Below are positions 45,481 to 55,744 of a stretch of 64,000 nt of DNA, piece by piece. The notes under the pieces were generated by a model that saw only the letters and a list, made by a program, of their open reading frames with translations, did no database searches and was not told the DNA's origin. The translations under genes and the position numbers were made by a program. The stretch spans positions 11,160,001-11,224,000 of the forward strand of contig JAVHKY010000029.1 in NCBI GenBank assembly GCA_035079385.1, given 5' to 3'. Numbering within the stretch: the stretch's first letter is position 1; the number at the start of each line of letters is the position of its first letter. This stretch comes from Aspidiotus rigidus. Taxonomy: Eukaryota > Arthropoda > Insecta > Hemiptera > Diaspididae.

Positions 45481-47306
45481 CGGACAAGGGAAATGCTGTA
45501 GTGGTGATGGAGAAATCCGCCTATTCTTCCAAGGTCCACGAGGTCCTCCAGCAGTGGGGTGCTAAAGAGAGTGAGGATTTCAGCTTCCCGAAGCACGTCA
45601 ATGAAGTTAGGAGTGTCATCAACAGGAGTGAGGCTATTATCAAGACTCCTGCTCTGAAAAAAGTCCTCCTTGTTCCTAACCCAAACCCCCCCCCCTCCTC
45701 TACGGGCTGCCTTAAGGGCATAAGAACAATACCCCGATGCGACCCGTTGTTTCTTTCGTCTCCTCCCCCACTTACCTCCTTGCCAAATTCCTTGACCGAT
45801 GGTTCAAAAATCGCATTGATTTTGAATCTCCTCATTCGGTTTTGAATTCGGCCTCTTTAACTGATGTCCTGAAGGGTATAAGTCTTCCCCCGGGAACGAC
45901 CATCTGCTCTTTTGATGTTGTTGGTTTATTCCCGAATATTCCCAAGGCTGCTACTATCCAGCGGATGGGTGAGCTACTCGTCAGAGCCAACATTCCTCAC
46001 AATGAGCTTCAGGAATTTTTCGATCTTCTGAATACCTGCTGGTCCCCTAACTACTGTAAATTTGAAGGAAAATTTTTCGAGTTCCCTGACGAAGTAGGGA
46101 TCCCTATTGGATCACCTTTAGGCTCTCTTATCTCCGAAGTTTTCATGTCCAAGTTTGAAGTTGACCTTTTTTCCTCGAACCAGATGTTACTTAATCATAT
46201 TCACTATCGGCACAGGTACGTTGATGACGTTCTATGTACCTGGACTGGTCACCCAGATCTCCTTGGTGAGTTTCTGAGGTATCTCAATTCCTGGTACCCT
46301 TCCATCAAATTTACGTTGGAAATAGGGGTATTTTCCATTAATTTTTTGGATTTATCGACCTCTATTATAGACGGTATCCATGAGTTTGGAATTTACAGGA
46401 AAGATACTACGACCGATGTTTTAATCCACGGTGGTTCGTTCGGTCCTGTTGCTCACAAGATGGCTGCTTTTCATAGCCTAGTTCACAGACTGACTCGTAT
46501 TCCGTTGAGTCAGTCTGCTTTTAAGAAAGAATTACTCACAATAAAACACCTGGCTAGAGTGAATAGAGAGTTTTTGCATTCGAACGTTATTGAAATAACG
46601 TAACGCTAACGTTAAATTTTCCCATTGCTCACAATGAGAAAATTTAGTGTTAACGTTACCGTATCATGATAACGTCCCAGTGCAAAAACTCTCTAATGGG
46701 GTCAATGTCGACGTTGACGTGATGATTCGGAGGAAAGTTACAAGGAGCATTCTTGATTCCACCACCTCCCTCCCCCGAGACATGATCCGTGATCGCCGGT
46801 TGCGTTGGATCAGTCTCCCTTTTCTGGGGAAGTTCTCCCTCCAGTTGGGTCGGGCCCTCCGCCCGTTTGGCTTCAGACCCGCGTTCTACAACCCTACAAC
46901 AGTTAAGGGGTTGTTTGTAAGACTGAAGGACCCCATACCCATTGATGAGAGGAGTGATGTTTATAAGTTGGAATGTGGGGATTGTGGAGGCTTTTATATT
47001 GGTGAGACCAACCGCCAAATGAAAGTTAGAGTAGCTGAGCATCTGAAGTTTTGGGAGAAGGGACGCTTAGGGGAGTCAGCTTTTGCTGATCATTTGATAA
47101 ACAGTGCCCACAGCTTCCGTGAGGGATCCGAAAAGCTCCTCCATAAGGAGAATTCGTACCGAAAGCGCATCGCCTTCGAATATATAGAGATAATGCGTCA
47201 TCGCAATACTGACGGTATCACTGTACTCAACTCGTTCATTCCGGAAGATGGCCTGATCGAACTGGTCTATGATTCACACCGTGATTTCTCGTTTAGCCAA
47301 TCTTAA
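45480..47306 (+). pseudogene. Penelope-like reverse transcriptase with GIY-YIG endonuclease (family 1)
   Basis: The best-preserved PLE copy. It starts abruptly at 'TKTDKGNAVVVMEK', lacking the N-terminal domain. Polymerase motif A is 'CSFDVVGLFPNIPK', motif B 'GSPLGSLISEVFM', motif C 'HRYVDDVLCTW'. The GIY-YIG domain follows at about 46940-47200 ('VYKLECGDCGGFYIGET', CxxC insert, 'RVAEHL'). The single frame is broken twice: a 1-bp deletion at about 45680, just before a run of 10 C (compared with the inverted copy), and a hairpin insertion at 46567-46697 bringing a stop at 46601-46603. The element would copy itself by target-primed reverse transcription if intact. Copies 1-3 of the foldback F repeat surround it. 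Confidence 0.9.
46567..46697. repeat. Hairpin inserted between the PLE RT and GIY-YIG domains
   Basis: 'gagagtttttgca' at 46567 and 'tgcaaaaactctc' at about 46683 bound two inverted arms of about 62 bp around a loop of 7-8 bp ('attgctcacaatg' at the tip). The arms contain alternating 'aacgttat'/'ataacgt' words. The outer 13 bp are PLE coding sequence (residues EFLH), so the right arm looks like an inverted copy of the left plus new sequence. Confidence 0.85.
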
Positions 47307-47348
47307 TACCTTGTTTTTCTCCTCCGTTCGTCAGTTGCTTTCATTTCA

Positions 47349-47385
47349 GGCTTGAAGATGGTTTATTAACCGAAAGCGCTCGTCG
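47349..47385 (+). ncRNA. PLE tail with hammerhead-like core
   Basis: 'cttgaagatggtttattaac' then 'cgaaagcg': UUGAAGA, short stem GG...CC, GAAA. This resembles CUGANGA-stem II-GAAA with a change at the first core base. It lies 43 bp after the GIY-YIG stop, where PLE terminal repeats carry such motifs. The inverse of the same tail stands alone at 51341-51376. Confidence 0.4.
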
Positions 47386-47469
47386 TTTTGTATTTTTCTG
47401 CGGTTTGCAAGGTTTACTCTCCCCTCGGAGTATTCGTCTTTTCGCGTTTATTATGGATAGCCGTAACTT

Positions 47470-48447
47470 ACAGGCACGGGTTCGTTTCCCTGCGTTCCTC
47501 GTTTAACTTCGTTAAGGAAGCCGTCGTTTTTCTGAGTCCCCCTCCTATCATATATAGCTCGAGATTCGAAATTTTTCCAAGTTTTATGCTCGACGGCGCA
47601 CGGCAAATTTCTCAAAAAGACCCTCATAAAACAGGTTCCCTGTCAAAATCTCGATTCTCGAGCTATATATGATAGGAGGGGAACTTAGAAAAACGACGGC
47701 TTCCTTAACAAAGTTGAACGAGGAACGCAGGGAACCTGTTTTATGAGTCAAAAGGGATTTGGTATTAAATTCAATGAAGCCTAGACCTAGATAAAGCTAG
47801 TCTAAAGAAGGCCTAGACCTACTATAAGCCTAGTACATATATACTTTGAGAGTCTAAATTTTTCCAAGTCCCCCTCCTATCATATAGAGCTCGAGAGTCA
47901 AAATTTTCGAAGTTCCCTACTGTCATATATAGCTCGAGAGTCGGAATTTTTCTAATTCCCCCTCCTATCATATATGTCTCGAGAGTCGAAATTTCTCCAA
48001 TCCCCTTTCCTATCATATATGGCTCGAGAATTGAAATTTTTCCAAGTCCCTCGCCTATCATACTCGTATATGGCTCGAGAGTCGAAATTTTTCCAAGTCC
48101 CCCTCCTGTCATATATGTCTCGAGAGTCGAAATTTTTCTAAGTTTCCCTCCTATCATATACATATATACGAGTAGCTCGAAATTAGAAATTTTTCCAAGT
48201 TTTTTGCTGGACGGCGCACGGCAAATTTCTCAAAAAGCCCCCCATAAAACAGGTTCCCTGTTAAAATTTCGACTCTCGAGCTACCATATATAGCTCGAGA
48301 TTGACAAATTTAGACTCTCAAACTATATTATAATAAGCTTATAGTAGGTCTAGGCGTTCTTTATACTAGCTTTATCTGGACCTAGGCTTCCTTGAATTCT
48401 TGATATCAATACCCATTTGACTCATAAAAAGGTTCGCTGCGTTTTTG
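47470..48447. repeat. Dispersed monomer array with foldback F copy 2
   Basis: A 45-50 bp monomer 'cctatcatatatagctcgag...agtcgaaatttttccaagtc' is tandem at 47541-47610 and 47870-48180, inverted near 47650. The F left arm is at 47722-47862 and its inverted right arm at 48313-48445 ('aggcttccttgaatt...actcataaa'). 'cataaaacaggttccctg' modules lie at about 47623 and 48243. The 113-codon minus-strand frame at 47822-48163 is a repeat artefact ('YMIGGGLGKISTLEPYM'). Confidence 0.85.
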
Positions 48448-48960
48448 AGTGCTTGAGTAAGGGAGGAGGGTCTGTTAGTGAAAGAACGAAGAGGTAAGAG
48501 TTGGGGGCAGGAGAAAAAGTGGTCAACTGTTGAATTGTCTTGTTGACAGTAGGGGCAAGGTGGAGGGGTTAGGATGTGTTTGTTAGTTATGTGAGAGTGA
48601 GTAATTTTTTGTGTGGCCAATTCTTAGACGGGAAAGAATCACTTCTTCTCGTCTTTTGTCTCTGATGGAGGATTACCAAGGGACGGGAATTATTTTAATA
48701 CGAAGGAGTTCGTTGTTAGATTGATGTTGCCGGAATGTGTTCCATGATTGGGTGATGAGTGAACGGTAGTAATTTTTATAGTCTAGAGATGGTACAGGGT
48801 AATTATCAGTTATTTGGTCGGAGGAGGTAGCTTGTTTAGCAGCTGGATTATCAAGGCAATAGGTTAGAAATTGAATAGTTGTCATCGAGAGTGAGTATAT
48901 GTACTGAAAAACGCGTATTTCCCCCTTTAAAAAGAAAATCCGAATAATTGTCGGATTTCT
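48448..48960 (-). mobile_element. RNase H-type LINE, C-terminal fragment
   Basis: The minus strand encodes 'YPVPSLDYKNYYRSLITQSW' (48820-48760) and, after a frameshift, 'TQKITHSHITNKHILTPPPC' with 'CPYCQQDNSTVDHFFSCPQL' (48617-48480). The same 'KNYYR.LI..W' and 'C.YCQ.DN.TV...FSCP.L' blocks occur in the longer copy at 51.5-52.6 kb. It lies next to foldback F. Confidence 0.75.
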
Positions 48961-49049
48961 TGGTTTTAGTGCCGAAAATCAAATGTTTTCTTGCCAGAAA
49001 ATCCGGTCTCTGGTCATAAGTCTTTATCCCTCGCAGCACCACTGTTCCC

Positions 49050-49390
49050 AGTGTATTCAACAGGGAACCTGTTTTATGGGAGGCTTTTTGAGAAATTTGC
49101 CGTGCGCCGTCCGCCGTCCAGCAAAAAACTTGGAAAAAATTTCGACTCTCGAGCCATATATGATAGGAGGGGGACTTGGAATATATAGCTGGAGATTCGA
49201 GAAAAATTTAGACTCTCAAACTATATTATACTAGGCTTATGGTAGGTCTAGGCCTTCTTTATACAAGCTTTATCTAGGTCTAGGCTTCCTTGAATTTTCA
49301 ACACCAAATCCCATTTGACTCATAAAACAGTTTCCCTGCGTTCCTCGTTTCACTTCGTTAAGGAAGCCATCGTTTTTTTCACCACTCATT
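49050..49390. repeat. Foldback F, copy 3 (partial)
   Basis: 'acagggaacctgttttatgg' at 49060. 'gagaaatttgccgtgcgccg' then monomers follow, then the inverted arm 49205-49385 ('taggcttatggtaggtctag' ... 'cataaaacagtttccctgcg'). Confidence 0.8.
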
Positions 49391-50680
49391 AAGCATTAAG
49401 CGAGTCATTTTCCTGTCACAAGATGGGTCTAATTTTGAGAACAACATCACACTGACCCGAGAATCACCTCGACAAATTCAAAGTCGTCAATACCAAAAGT
49501 GTAACAAAACTAGAGACAAATTGCGTGGCGACCTCAGATCTCGAAAATGTGAAATATATTTTACGCTTGCATTGCACCAGGACGGTAACCCTGTTTTGGC
49601 TCAGTCGAGAGGGTTAGAATAGGCTATGTATAGAGGAAACCGACCGTCCTTTAAGCGTTCCTATCTCGCAGTGCTCATAACAGCGTGACAAAAATAGATA
49701 TTTCTCATGACATAGCCTTTGCTGATTGTTTTTCAGCCCCGATGAATATTTCACCACCACACCATGTGGAAAAGGTTGAACTTTGAAACTTGAAGATTTT
49801 GATAATAACGTAATCTCATCCGCAGGTGTAAATCTGTGCTGTCACCTCTTATGTCTCACTTATTTGTATAAATTCTGGTTCCAGCTTCCTGATAATGAAT
49901 CGGCACTGTTCGGAACTCGGGTCTCTTATTCTATCCTCTGCCGGGTTCATGATCAAACTTATTAGGGGCGCGCAACAACGAACTACGCGCGTAATAAGAA
50001 GCTTACAGAATACAGATTTAAGGTAAATTACTCACGTATCAATGTTGAAATCGAGCCACCGCAATACACAAGCACATCACTTCGATTTCATTTTCCCGAA
50101 ATACGAAATCCGAATCCAGAAATTCATTATCCGAACGAATAAACTCTACTATACTTACGTAAGTTAATGAACACGAAACGCATTAATTAAGTAAGCAGAA
50201 AAAAAACAGAACAAACCGCGAGTAACGTGTAGTTGAGTAAGAATTTAAATTAAATATATCATCGAGCGCACCAAAAAACCCCATAAAGAGTGTCGTATAG
50301 TACGCGTTTTTCCGAACAACATTTAAGATGAACCACGGCGACGACAAATTGGAGGAACTCGCGAGTCCACTGCAGAGTAGAACGCGCACACGAACGTTCA
50401 CCCGGCGAGCATACGTGCAGTTATGAGCGAGTGTTCGAGGTTCGAGTATACAACAACAATGGATCGCGCTCCAGACCATCAACCGTCAAATCCTGCCGGT
50501 ATGAATCCACTTCTGTTGGTTGGCGAGGGTGATCAGACGGCGTGACCAAATACGCCGAATCAATTCTTTCGGTAATATTCGTTGTTCTAAGCAGCTGAGG
50601 CTTCAATTAGTACTGTGTCGTTCTTGCTGTTTTTACACCAGATTATAATAATTCGAAGTAAAACCTATAATGATCGCAGA
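49391..50680. other. No gene firmly supported; possible first exon near 50459
   Basis: Single-copy-looking. On the plus strand ATG at 50459 opens 'MDRAPDHQPSNPA' up to a plausible donor (GCCG|GTATGA), preceded by a CpG-containing stretch and 'gtgcagttatgag', which could be a start site. This is weak and no second exon was found. Minus-strand frames here look random. Confidence 0.25.
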
Positions 50681-50688
50681 AGACCTAC

Positions 50689-50945
50689 TTTTTTTTTTTT
50701 TTTTTTGCAGCTCTCAATGCTGTTGCATAGTCCACATAATTTTGCGTATCGTTTCCGAACTCTAGCATCGCGGTTGTCGAAGGTTGTGTCGAGTTCCAAT
50801 TTTTGCACGATCTTCCGGGTGGCAGGGCTGAAGTCAAGTGCTGATTCAACGCAGCCTGTGTCACCTGTAATTTTTCGAGACCTATGCTGTTTTGTTCTTC
50901 AGTCAATCTCGAGTTACTCAAATCTTGGTGGTGAACCAATTTGAT
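50689..50945 (-). mobile_element. Possible retroposed fragment with poly(A)
   Basis: On the minus strand an apparently coding-like stretch ('QAALNQHLTSALPPGRSCKN', 'MLEFGNDTQNYVDYATALRA') runs directly into 18 A (T run at 50689-50706). An A tail right after such a sequence suggests the 3' end of a retroposed transcript or LINE. I found no target duplication and no second copy in the window. Confidence 0.3.
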
Positions 50946-51340
50946 TCACAAAAAAATGGAGTATACCACTGGACTTCGTGTCTCTTGTCATGATAAAAAT
51001 GGTCAATGTGCTCCCGAGAAACGACATATGTAATTATTTCATTCAGAATTTTTGGAGATGTGTGAGGTGAGTAAAACGAGGGTTCACGTTCGGTTTTCTC
51101 CCGGGCACTGTGACGGAATAGTACGAATATAAGAGGCAGTCGAACCTCTCACGTTTGCGTTGTCCCGTTATAGTGTTTGTAGGAAAACTGGACGTAAAAC
51201 CGTGGACGCACCGCTCAAAAAAATTCTGAAAAAATTGCCATGTTGTTTTTTGGCGTCCGCGTCCCAAGAAAATCTAATGTTAAAAGGGTTGTACTCGAAA
51301 GAGTAGCGTTTTACAAAGGAAACCACACGAAATTAGTAGC
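50946..51340. other. No gene recognised
   Basis: Single-copy-looking, no features. Confidence 0.4.
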
Positions 51341-51376
51341 CGCAAGCGCTTTCGGTTAAATAACCATCTTATAAGT
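51341..51376 (-). ncRNA. Solitary PLE tail, hammerhead-like
   Basis: The reverse complement reads 'cttataagatggttatttaa' then 'ccgaaagcgcttgcgg', nearly the same as the PLE tail at 47349-47385. No PLE coding sequence is adjacent. It is either a solo terminal repeat or a 5'-truncated copy. Confidence 0.4.
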
Positions 51377-51489
51377 GTAAGTGAACGGAAGCGACTGAAC
51401 CCAACACCAACGAAGACAGCGGAACTCGAGATGAAATTCATGATTGAACTAACGAGTCATCGAAATGTGAATAATTCTCATATACTAAT

Positions 51490-52626
51490 TTTTTTTTTAT
51501 TTTTTTAATTTTATTTGTGAGCTATTTGACTACTCTATAGGTCATCAGCTTGCGAAAAGGTTTTGTAGGTTGTTAGAGAAGAGGAAAGTAGTAGGCAGAG
51601 TGTAAGTATTGGAGAGAGTTAGTAACTGTTTCTGTGTTGTTGCCTAAGGCGGATGATAAGGAAGACGAGACTTTGAAAGATTGTCGTTGGTTTTGTAGGG
51701 CTGGACATGAGAATAGGTATTGTACTGTTAGGTTATCCGCTTGACAGTAGTTGCAAGATGGAGGGAAGAGATTAAGTAGGAGGTGAGAATGAGTTAGTCG
51801 TGTGTGGCCAATCCTGAGTCGGCGGAGAATTATTTCTTCATGACGGGAATTTTTGTTTGAGGAGGACCAAGAGGTGGGTGAGGTTTTTATAGATCGGAAC
51901 TTGGTGGTCGATAGTAGAGTCCAAAGATGATGCCAGGCATTCAAAATTAGGGTACGGTAATAGTTTTTTACGTCGTATGATGGGGAAGATGATGGATCTG
52001 TAATCTTCGGTAGTCGGGTAGCTTTCCTGGCTGCACGATCAACCTCGTCATGTCCAGGAAGACCAATGTGGCCAGGCATCCAATTGAAAGTTATTGTTGA
52101 TTCGATGGAAGTAAGAGTTTCAAGAATAAGGTGGATGCGTTGAGTTATAGGGTTTGTTGAGTGGATGTCTTGAATTGTTGAAAGAGATGAAAGAGAATCA
52201 GTTAGTAAGATGTAATTGTGTCGTGGTGATCGTTGTGTTAGTTGCGAAAGTCAGTAGTGGATAGCACTAAGTTCAGCAGTAAATACTGAAGCTGAGTTAC
52301 GGAGTCGTTTAGCGGTTATAGTGCCGTTGATTGAGAATGCATGTGCTGGTTTGGATTGAGATTTAGAGCCATCAGTGAAGCAGATTTCATGGTTTGTGTA
52401 TTCTGCAATGATTTCTGTGATTAGTGTTCGATAGGAATAGTTGTCCATTTTTGGGTAATCAGCGAGGTCGAGTCTGATAGATGGGGGAGATAACAGCCAC
52501 GGAGGCTTCGTTAGGTTGATAGGAAGGAGAGGTGAGAGTTTAGGGAGGTATTGAAGGTAGGATTTTAAAGAGGAGAGGAGGAAATTACTAGGAGAAAGAG
52601 TAGATGTATAGATTGGAACGCCAGGA

Positions 52627-52630
<4 letters not shown>
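51490..52630 (-). mobile_element. RNase H-bearing LINE, 5'-truncated (I/Jockey-type)
   Basis: Read on the minus strand: 'PWLLSPPSIRLDLADYPKMD' (about 52500), RNase H start 'ICFTDGSKSQSKPAHAFSIN' and 'VFTAELSAIHY' (52390-52251), then across a frameshift 'YILLTDSLSSLSTIQDI' (about 52210) and 'WMPGHIGLPGHDEVDRAARK' (52085-52025). These supply the D-E-D and H/D positions of RNase H. Next come 'KNYYRTLILNAW' and the terminal 'LRIGHTRLTHSHLL..', 'CNYCQADNLTVQYLFSCPAL'. A/T-rich tail at 51490-51515. The 5' cut-off is at the (TA)n tract at 52632. Confidence 0.85.

Positions 52631-52631
<1 letters not shown>

Positions 52632-52662
<31 letters not shown>
52632..52662. repeat. (TA)n microsatellite
   Basis: About 15 TA units between the LINE and the dispersed repeat. 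Confidence 0.95.
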
Positions 52663-52663
<1 letters not shown>

Positions 52664-53235
52664 CTTTGGTTGGGGCCTGTGACGTCACAGTTCGATGACG
52701 GCATAGGCCAGCCTTGTGACGTTTTAATCTGATGACGTCATAGATCAGTTTTTTTCCCAAGTCACCGTGGCGGGGCCTGTGACCGCACAGTTTGATGACG
52801 TCATGGTCAGCCTTGTGAGTTTAAGTTTGGAAGTCCATAGTTTTACAAGTTTCCCCCTAGCTCAACATTCGAAAGTTTTGTACCCCTCCTGTCATATATA
52901 CCTGGGAGGTCGAAATTTTTCTAATTCCCTTCTTATCATACATGGCTTAGATATCAAAATATTTCCAAGTCCCCTTCCATCATATACAGCTCGGAAGTCA
53001 AAATTTTAACAAAGAACCAGTTCTTTTTTTTTTTTTTTTTTTAGGAATTCCCGGATTTGCCGTGCACTGTTCGCTGTGCGCCATCTCGAGAAAAACTTGC
53101 AAAAATTTCGACTCTAGAGCTGTATATGATAGGAGGGAAATTCACACTCTGGAGTTATATATTTCCAAGTCCCTAAAATAGGTCAAGGTCAATGATGACG
53201 TCCTATTTTATACTAGTCTTATACCAGATTTAGGC
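52663..53235. repeat. Dispersed TGACGTCA/monomer repeat
   Basis: TGACGTCA at 52680, 52733 and 52796. 'tcatatatacctgggaggtc' monomers, the module 'acaaagaaccagttc' followed by a T run (53024-53042), and 'gatttgccgtgcactgttcg', typical of the family, follow. Confidence 0.85.
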
Positions 53236-53517
53236 TTCCTTGAATTCTCAGGTTCTCTGTCAAAAAGAAAATTCTTCTGAGTTTCTATAGAAAACAAATT
53301 TGACATTATGTATTTACGAAACATTTCATTCCTGAGTAAAAGAAATGAATACAGCATACAAAATGACGATATGGAAGGAGGTAAAATAATTAAAAAAGTT
53401 TATAAAATATATTGTAAGTAGAAATAATTGAAATAGTAGCGATACAAAGAAGAATTATTACACTGAAATGATGCAAATTCTATATGGTGATGTCATTACA
53501 AAAATATTTCTATGAAG
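53236..53517. other. A/T-rich 3' flank of the gene at 53572
   Basis: No gene seen. Confidence 0.5.
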
Positions 53518-53523
53518 TTTATT
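53518..53523 (-). terminator. Polyadenylation signal AATAAA
   Basis: AATAAA on the minus strand, 49 bp after the stop codon of the double-psi beta-barrel gene. This supports a transcribed eukaryotic unit with a short 3' end. Confidence 0.6.
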
Positions 53524-53571
53524 GAAAGTGTAGAAAGCTTTGCATCTTATAAATGTCAAGCAAACATCACT

Positions 53572-53943
53572 CTATTGCGTAAAAACCCAAGTTACAGGAT
53601 AATATGAAGTAGCTTTAGAATGTGTACCCACTAAATATGTATATACAGCGAAGGATGTGCTTATTGTATATTCCTCGCAGTTATCGCATTGATCCACAAC
53701 CTTAGCCCACCTTACTTTTCCGTCCAACGTGATTTGAATAAATCTACCGCACTGATTCCGCAACCGCATAAACGCAGGCGATAAAGCGACAACCATATCA
53801 TCGTCCGTGTGGCTTTCTCTGCAAAAGCCTATCGGCCGTTGCTTCAAACTGTAGTAAGTGATACCGCCTGTGTACCCCAATACACTAGGAAGCACACAGA
53901 AAAAAATTCCACACAACAAAAATAGTAACGGTCCACTATTCAT
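53572..53943 (-). CDS. Secreted double-psi beta-barrel (expansin/RlpA/barwin-like) protein
   Basis: A single-exon 123-residue frame. Residues 1-23 are a clear signal peptide ('LLFLLCGIFFCVLPSVLG'). The mature part follows the double-psi beta-barrel pattern of fungal and bacterial RlpA-like and plant expansin/barwin domains: 'GGITYYSL' (26-33), 'GFC' (39-41), 'DDDMVVALSPAFM' (48-59), 'NQCGRFIQITLDGK' (63-76), 'AKVVDQCDNC' (80-89), 'VTWVFTQ' (117-123). C41, C65, C86 and C89 would make two disulfides. D85 in 'VVDxC' is the conserved aspartate of the family. The usual 'DLS..AF' after the CxxC reads 'TISTSFAV', so the aspartate there is lost. There is no carbohydrate-binding domain. Related proteins loosen plant walls, bind glucans or inhibit proteases; which applies cannot be told. 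Absence of introns fits acquisition from a microbe but also suits so short a gene. An AATAAA lies 49 bp downstream. Confidence 0.85.
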   Translation of the reverse strand: MNSGPLLFLLCGIFFCVLPSVLGYTGGITYYSLKQRPIGFCRESHTDDDMVVALSPAFMRLRNQCGRFIQITLDGKVRWAKVVDQCDNCEEYTISTSFAVYTYLVGTHSKATSYYPVTWVFTQ

Positions 53944-54825
53944 ATTGGAACCCTATTCCACAATAATTATGAAAAATTCGAAGAGAAAAAAGCGACTAAT
54001 AATTTGTGGTCGAAACGCTAATGTCTTCGCAATGTGAATCTGCCTGCACAAGTTCGTCTGAAAGTATGTCCTTATAAATTCACGGGAAACTCATTTAAAA
54101 TTGTTTGATCACCATTGTATGTGTACAAAGAGGTAATTATCATTTGTTAACGGAAATACCGAACAACGACATTTCATAGAATTATCTATAAAGACATCTA
54201 CCTAAACGTAATTCAGGAAATTTGTATGTTCACAGTTATCTAAAAATGTCACATATACGTAGACAAGTAAAAGAAAATGTTTGATTACAATACGTCAATA
54301 GGTGTATTTTTTTCTACAACAAAGTGTGTACGTATTTTTGAATTGCATAAAGACTGACGTCATTCTTCTTTCGCACAGTTACGATTTTGAAGAGAGTGAG
54401 AACGACAAATCGCTTGTTGAACATTGTCCGATATGATAAAAAAATATGAAGAGGTGATAAAAGCTAGAAGCAAAAAAAAATCGTCAAGTTTTCAAACGAT
54501 CAGTGCAGTGTCAAGAGAAAAAGACTTTTTCAAATCTCATTTCGCTCGGTATTCACGCGGGAGGCCTATGTCATCAAAGAGCAGGGAATCTGTTTTATGG
54601 AAAAGAAACCCCTCTAAATTTTGATTCGTTCACTCGGGAGAAAACATTTAGAATTCGAAGAAAACGAAAGCGCTCTCATATTTTTGCACACCTCAGCAGC
54701 CGAGGAATGAGGTCCATGTCCCCATCCCCCTATCTCGATTCTTGGGGTGGGAGTGGTTGGATTCGTTTGTGCTGGATTGCACGGTAGAATTTTTTCGTTT
54801 CTGCTTGTCTTCTTCCCCTCCAACA
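53944..54825. other. Upstream region of the 53.6-kb gene; no other gene
   Basis: AT-rich. One TGACGTCA at 54355-54362. The dispersed module 'gcagggaatctgttttatgg' at 54581-54600. Short frames near 54424-54787 are unremarkable. Confidence 0.4.
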
Positions 54826-55165
54826 TTTGACTTGACCTCCCACCCTAATTGCGAAATTTGCGTCCGTATGTCCGGCCGTCTGTACAACCATGACCTTGAA
54901 ACTTCGAAGAATTTCTGCTCTGACCCTCCCCCCTGACCTCCCACCCTAATTCTGAAATTTGCGTTGGTGCGTCCGTACAACCCTGACCTTGACTTGAATG
55001 TTTGAATATTTGTTTGAATGTTTGTTCAAATGCTTAAATGTTCAAATGTTGAATGTTTGGATATTTGAACATTTTAATGATGTTTGAATGTTTGAATGTA
55101 TGCTTATGTTTAAATGTTCAAATGTTTGAATGTTTAAATGTTTGAATATTTGAATGTTTATGTTT
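54826..55165. repeat. Tandem duplication and 'tgtttgaa' microsatellite-like tract
   Basis: 'gacctcccaccctaatt..gaaatttgcgt' occurs at 54833 and 54937, about 104 bp apart. From 55000 to 55165, 'gtttgaatgtttgaatattt' and 'gttcaaatgttcaaatg' words alternate and can fold back on each other. Confidence 0.75.
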
Positions 55166-55169
55166 TTGT

Positions 55170-55743
55170 ATGTTTTCTGTATGATCTGTTAAAGATTACT
55201 GTATCCGTAAATGCAAAAATTAAGAGATCCTACAATTATTTTTTCAGAAAACTGCTTTTCCTTCATTGCTATGGTGAGTACATTGCAAACAGGTTCAAGG
55301 TACTTCTCTCTCAGAGTACAACTCTCTCTAGAAGGAAAGTGACATGGGCTTGTCTACTCTACTGTAGGAAGTTTTCTGCTGAGATTACTCATTCCCTTAG
55401 TCCCTTTGGTTTTTGCCCTGGGTCTTATAACCCTAACTCTATCTGCAGCTGAAAGCTTCCATCCTTATTGTGGAGAGAAGTGGGGTCTATGAGTTCCAAA
55501 GTTCCAACTGTCGGCTGTTTACATGTACATGAGAGACAAGCCGGCAGCTTTATATTAGTGTTCAAGAACATCCCGATGAAGTTACTAACAGCCCTCCTCC
55601 TCCGTAAACGGTTGGCCTTTGCAGAGCACCTCTCGACTTCCGACCATAATTTTGGTCTTCATCAGACCGTCCTGCTGCATTGTAAGAATTCCTTCCGTCG
55701 ACGGTTGGACCTTGAGCACATCGAGATTGTTCACCATTCAAAT
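55170..55743 (+). mobile_element. Penelope-like element C-terminal fragment
   Basis: 'LLYCRKFSAEITHSLSPFGF', 'GSYNPNSIC', then 'LAFAEHLSTSDHNFGLHQTV' and 'NSFRRRLDLEHIEIVHHSNT' in two frames match the linker and GIY-YIG end of the other PLEs, closest to 5.2-5.7 kb. The match breaks off at the TA dinucleotide 55743-55744 where a mariner begins. Confidence 0.75.
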
Positions 55744-55744
55744 A

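Noticed and set aside
47822..48163. 113-codon minus-strand frame with repeated 'TYMIGGGLGKISTLEPYM'
   Set aside because: Translation of the tandem 45-bp dispersed monomer.
54424..54787. Two short plus-strand frames upstream of the DPBB gene
   Set aside because: Run across a dispersed repeat module; no domain pattern.
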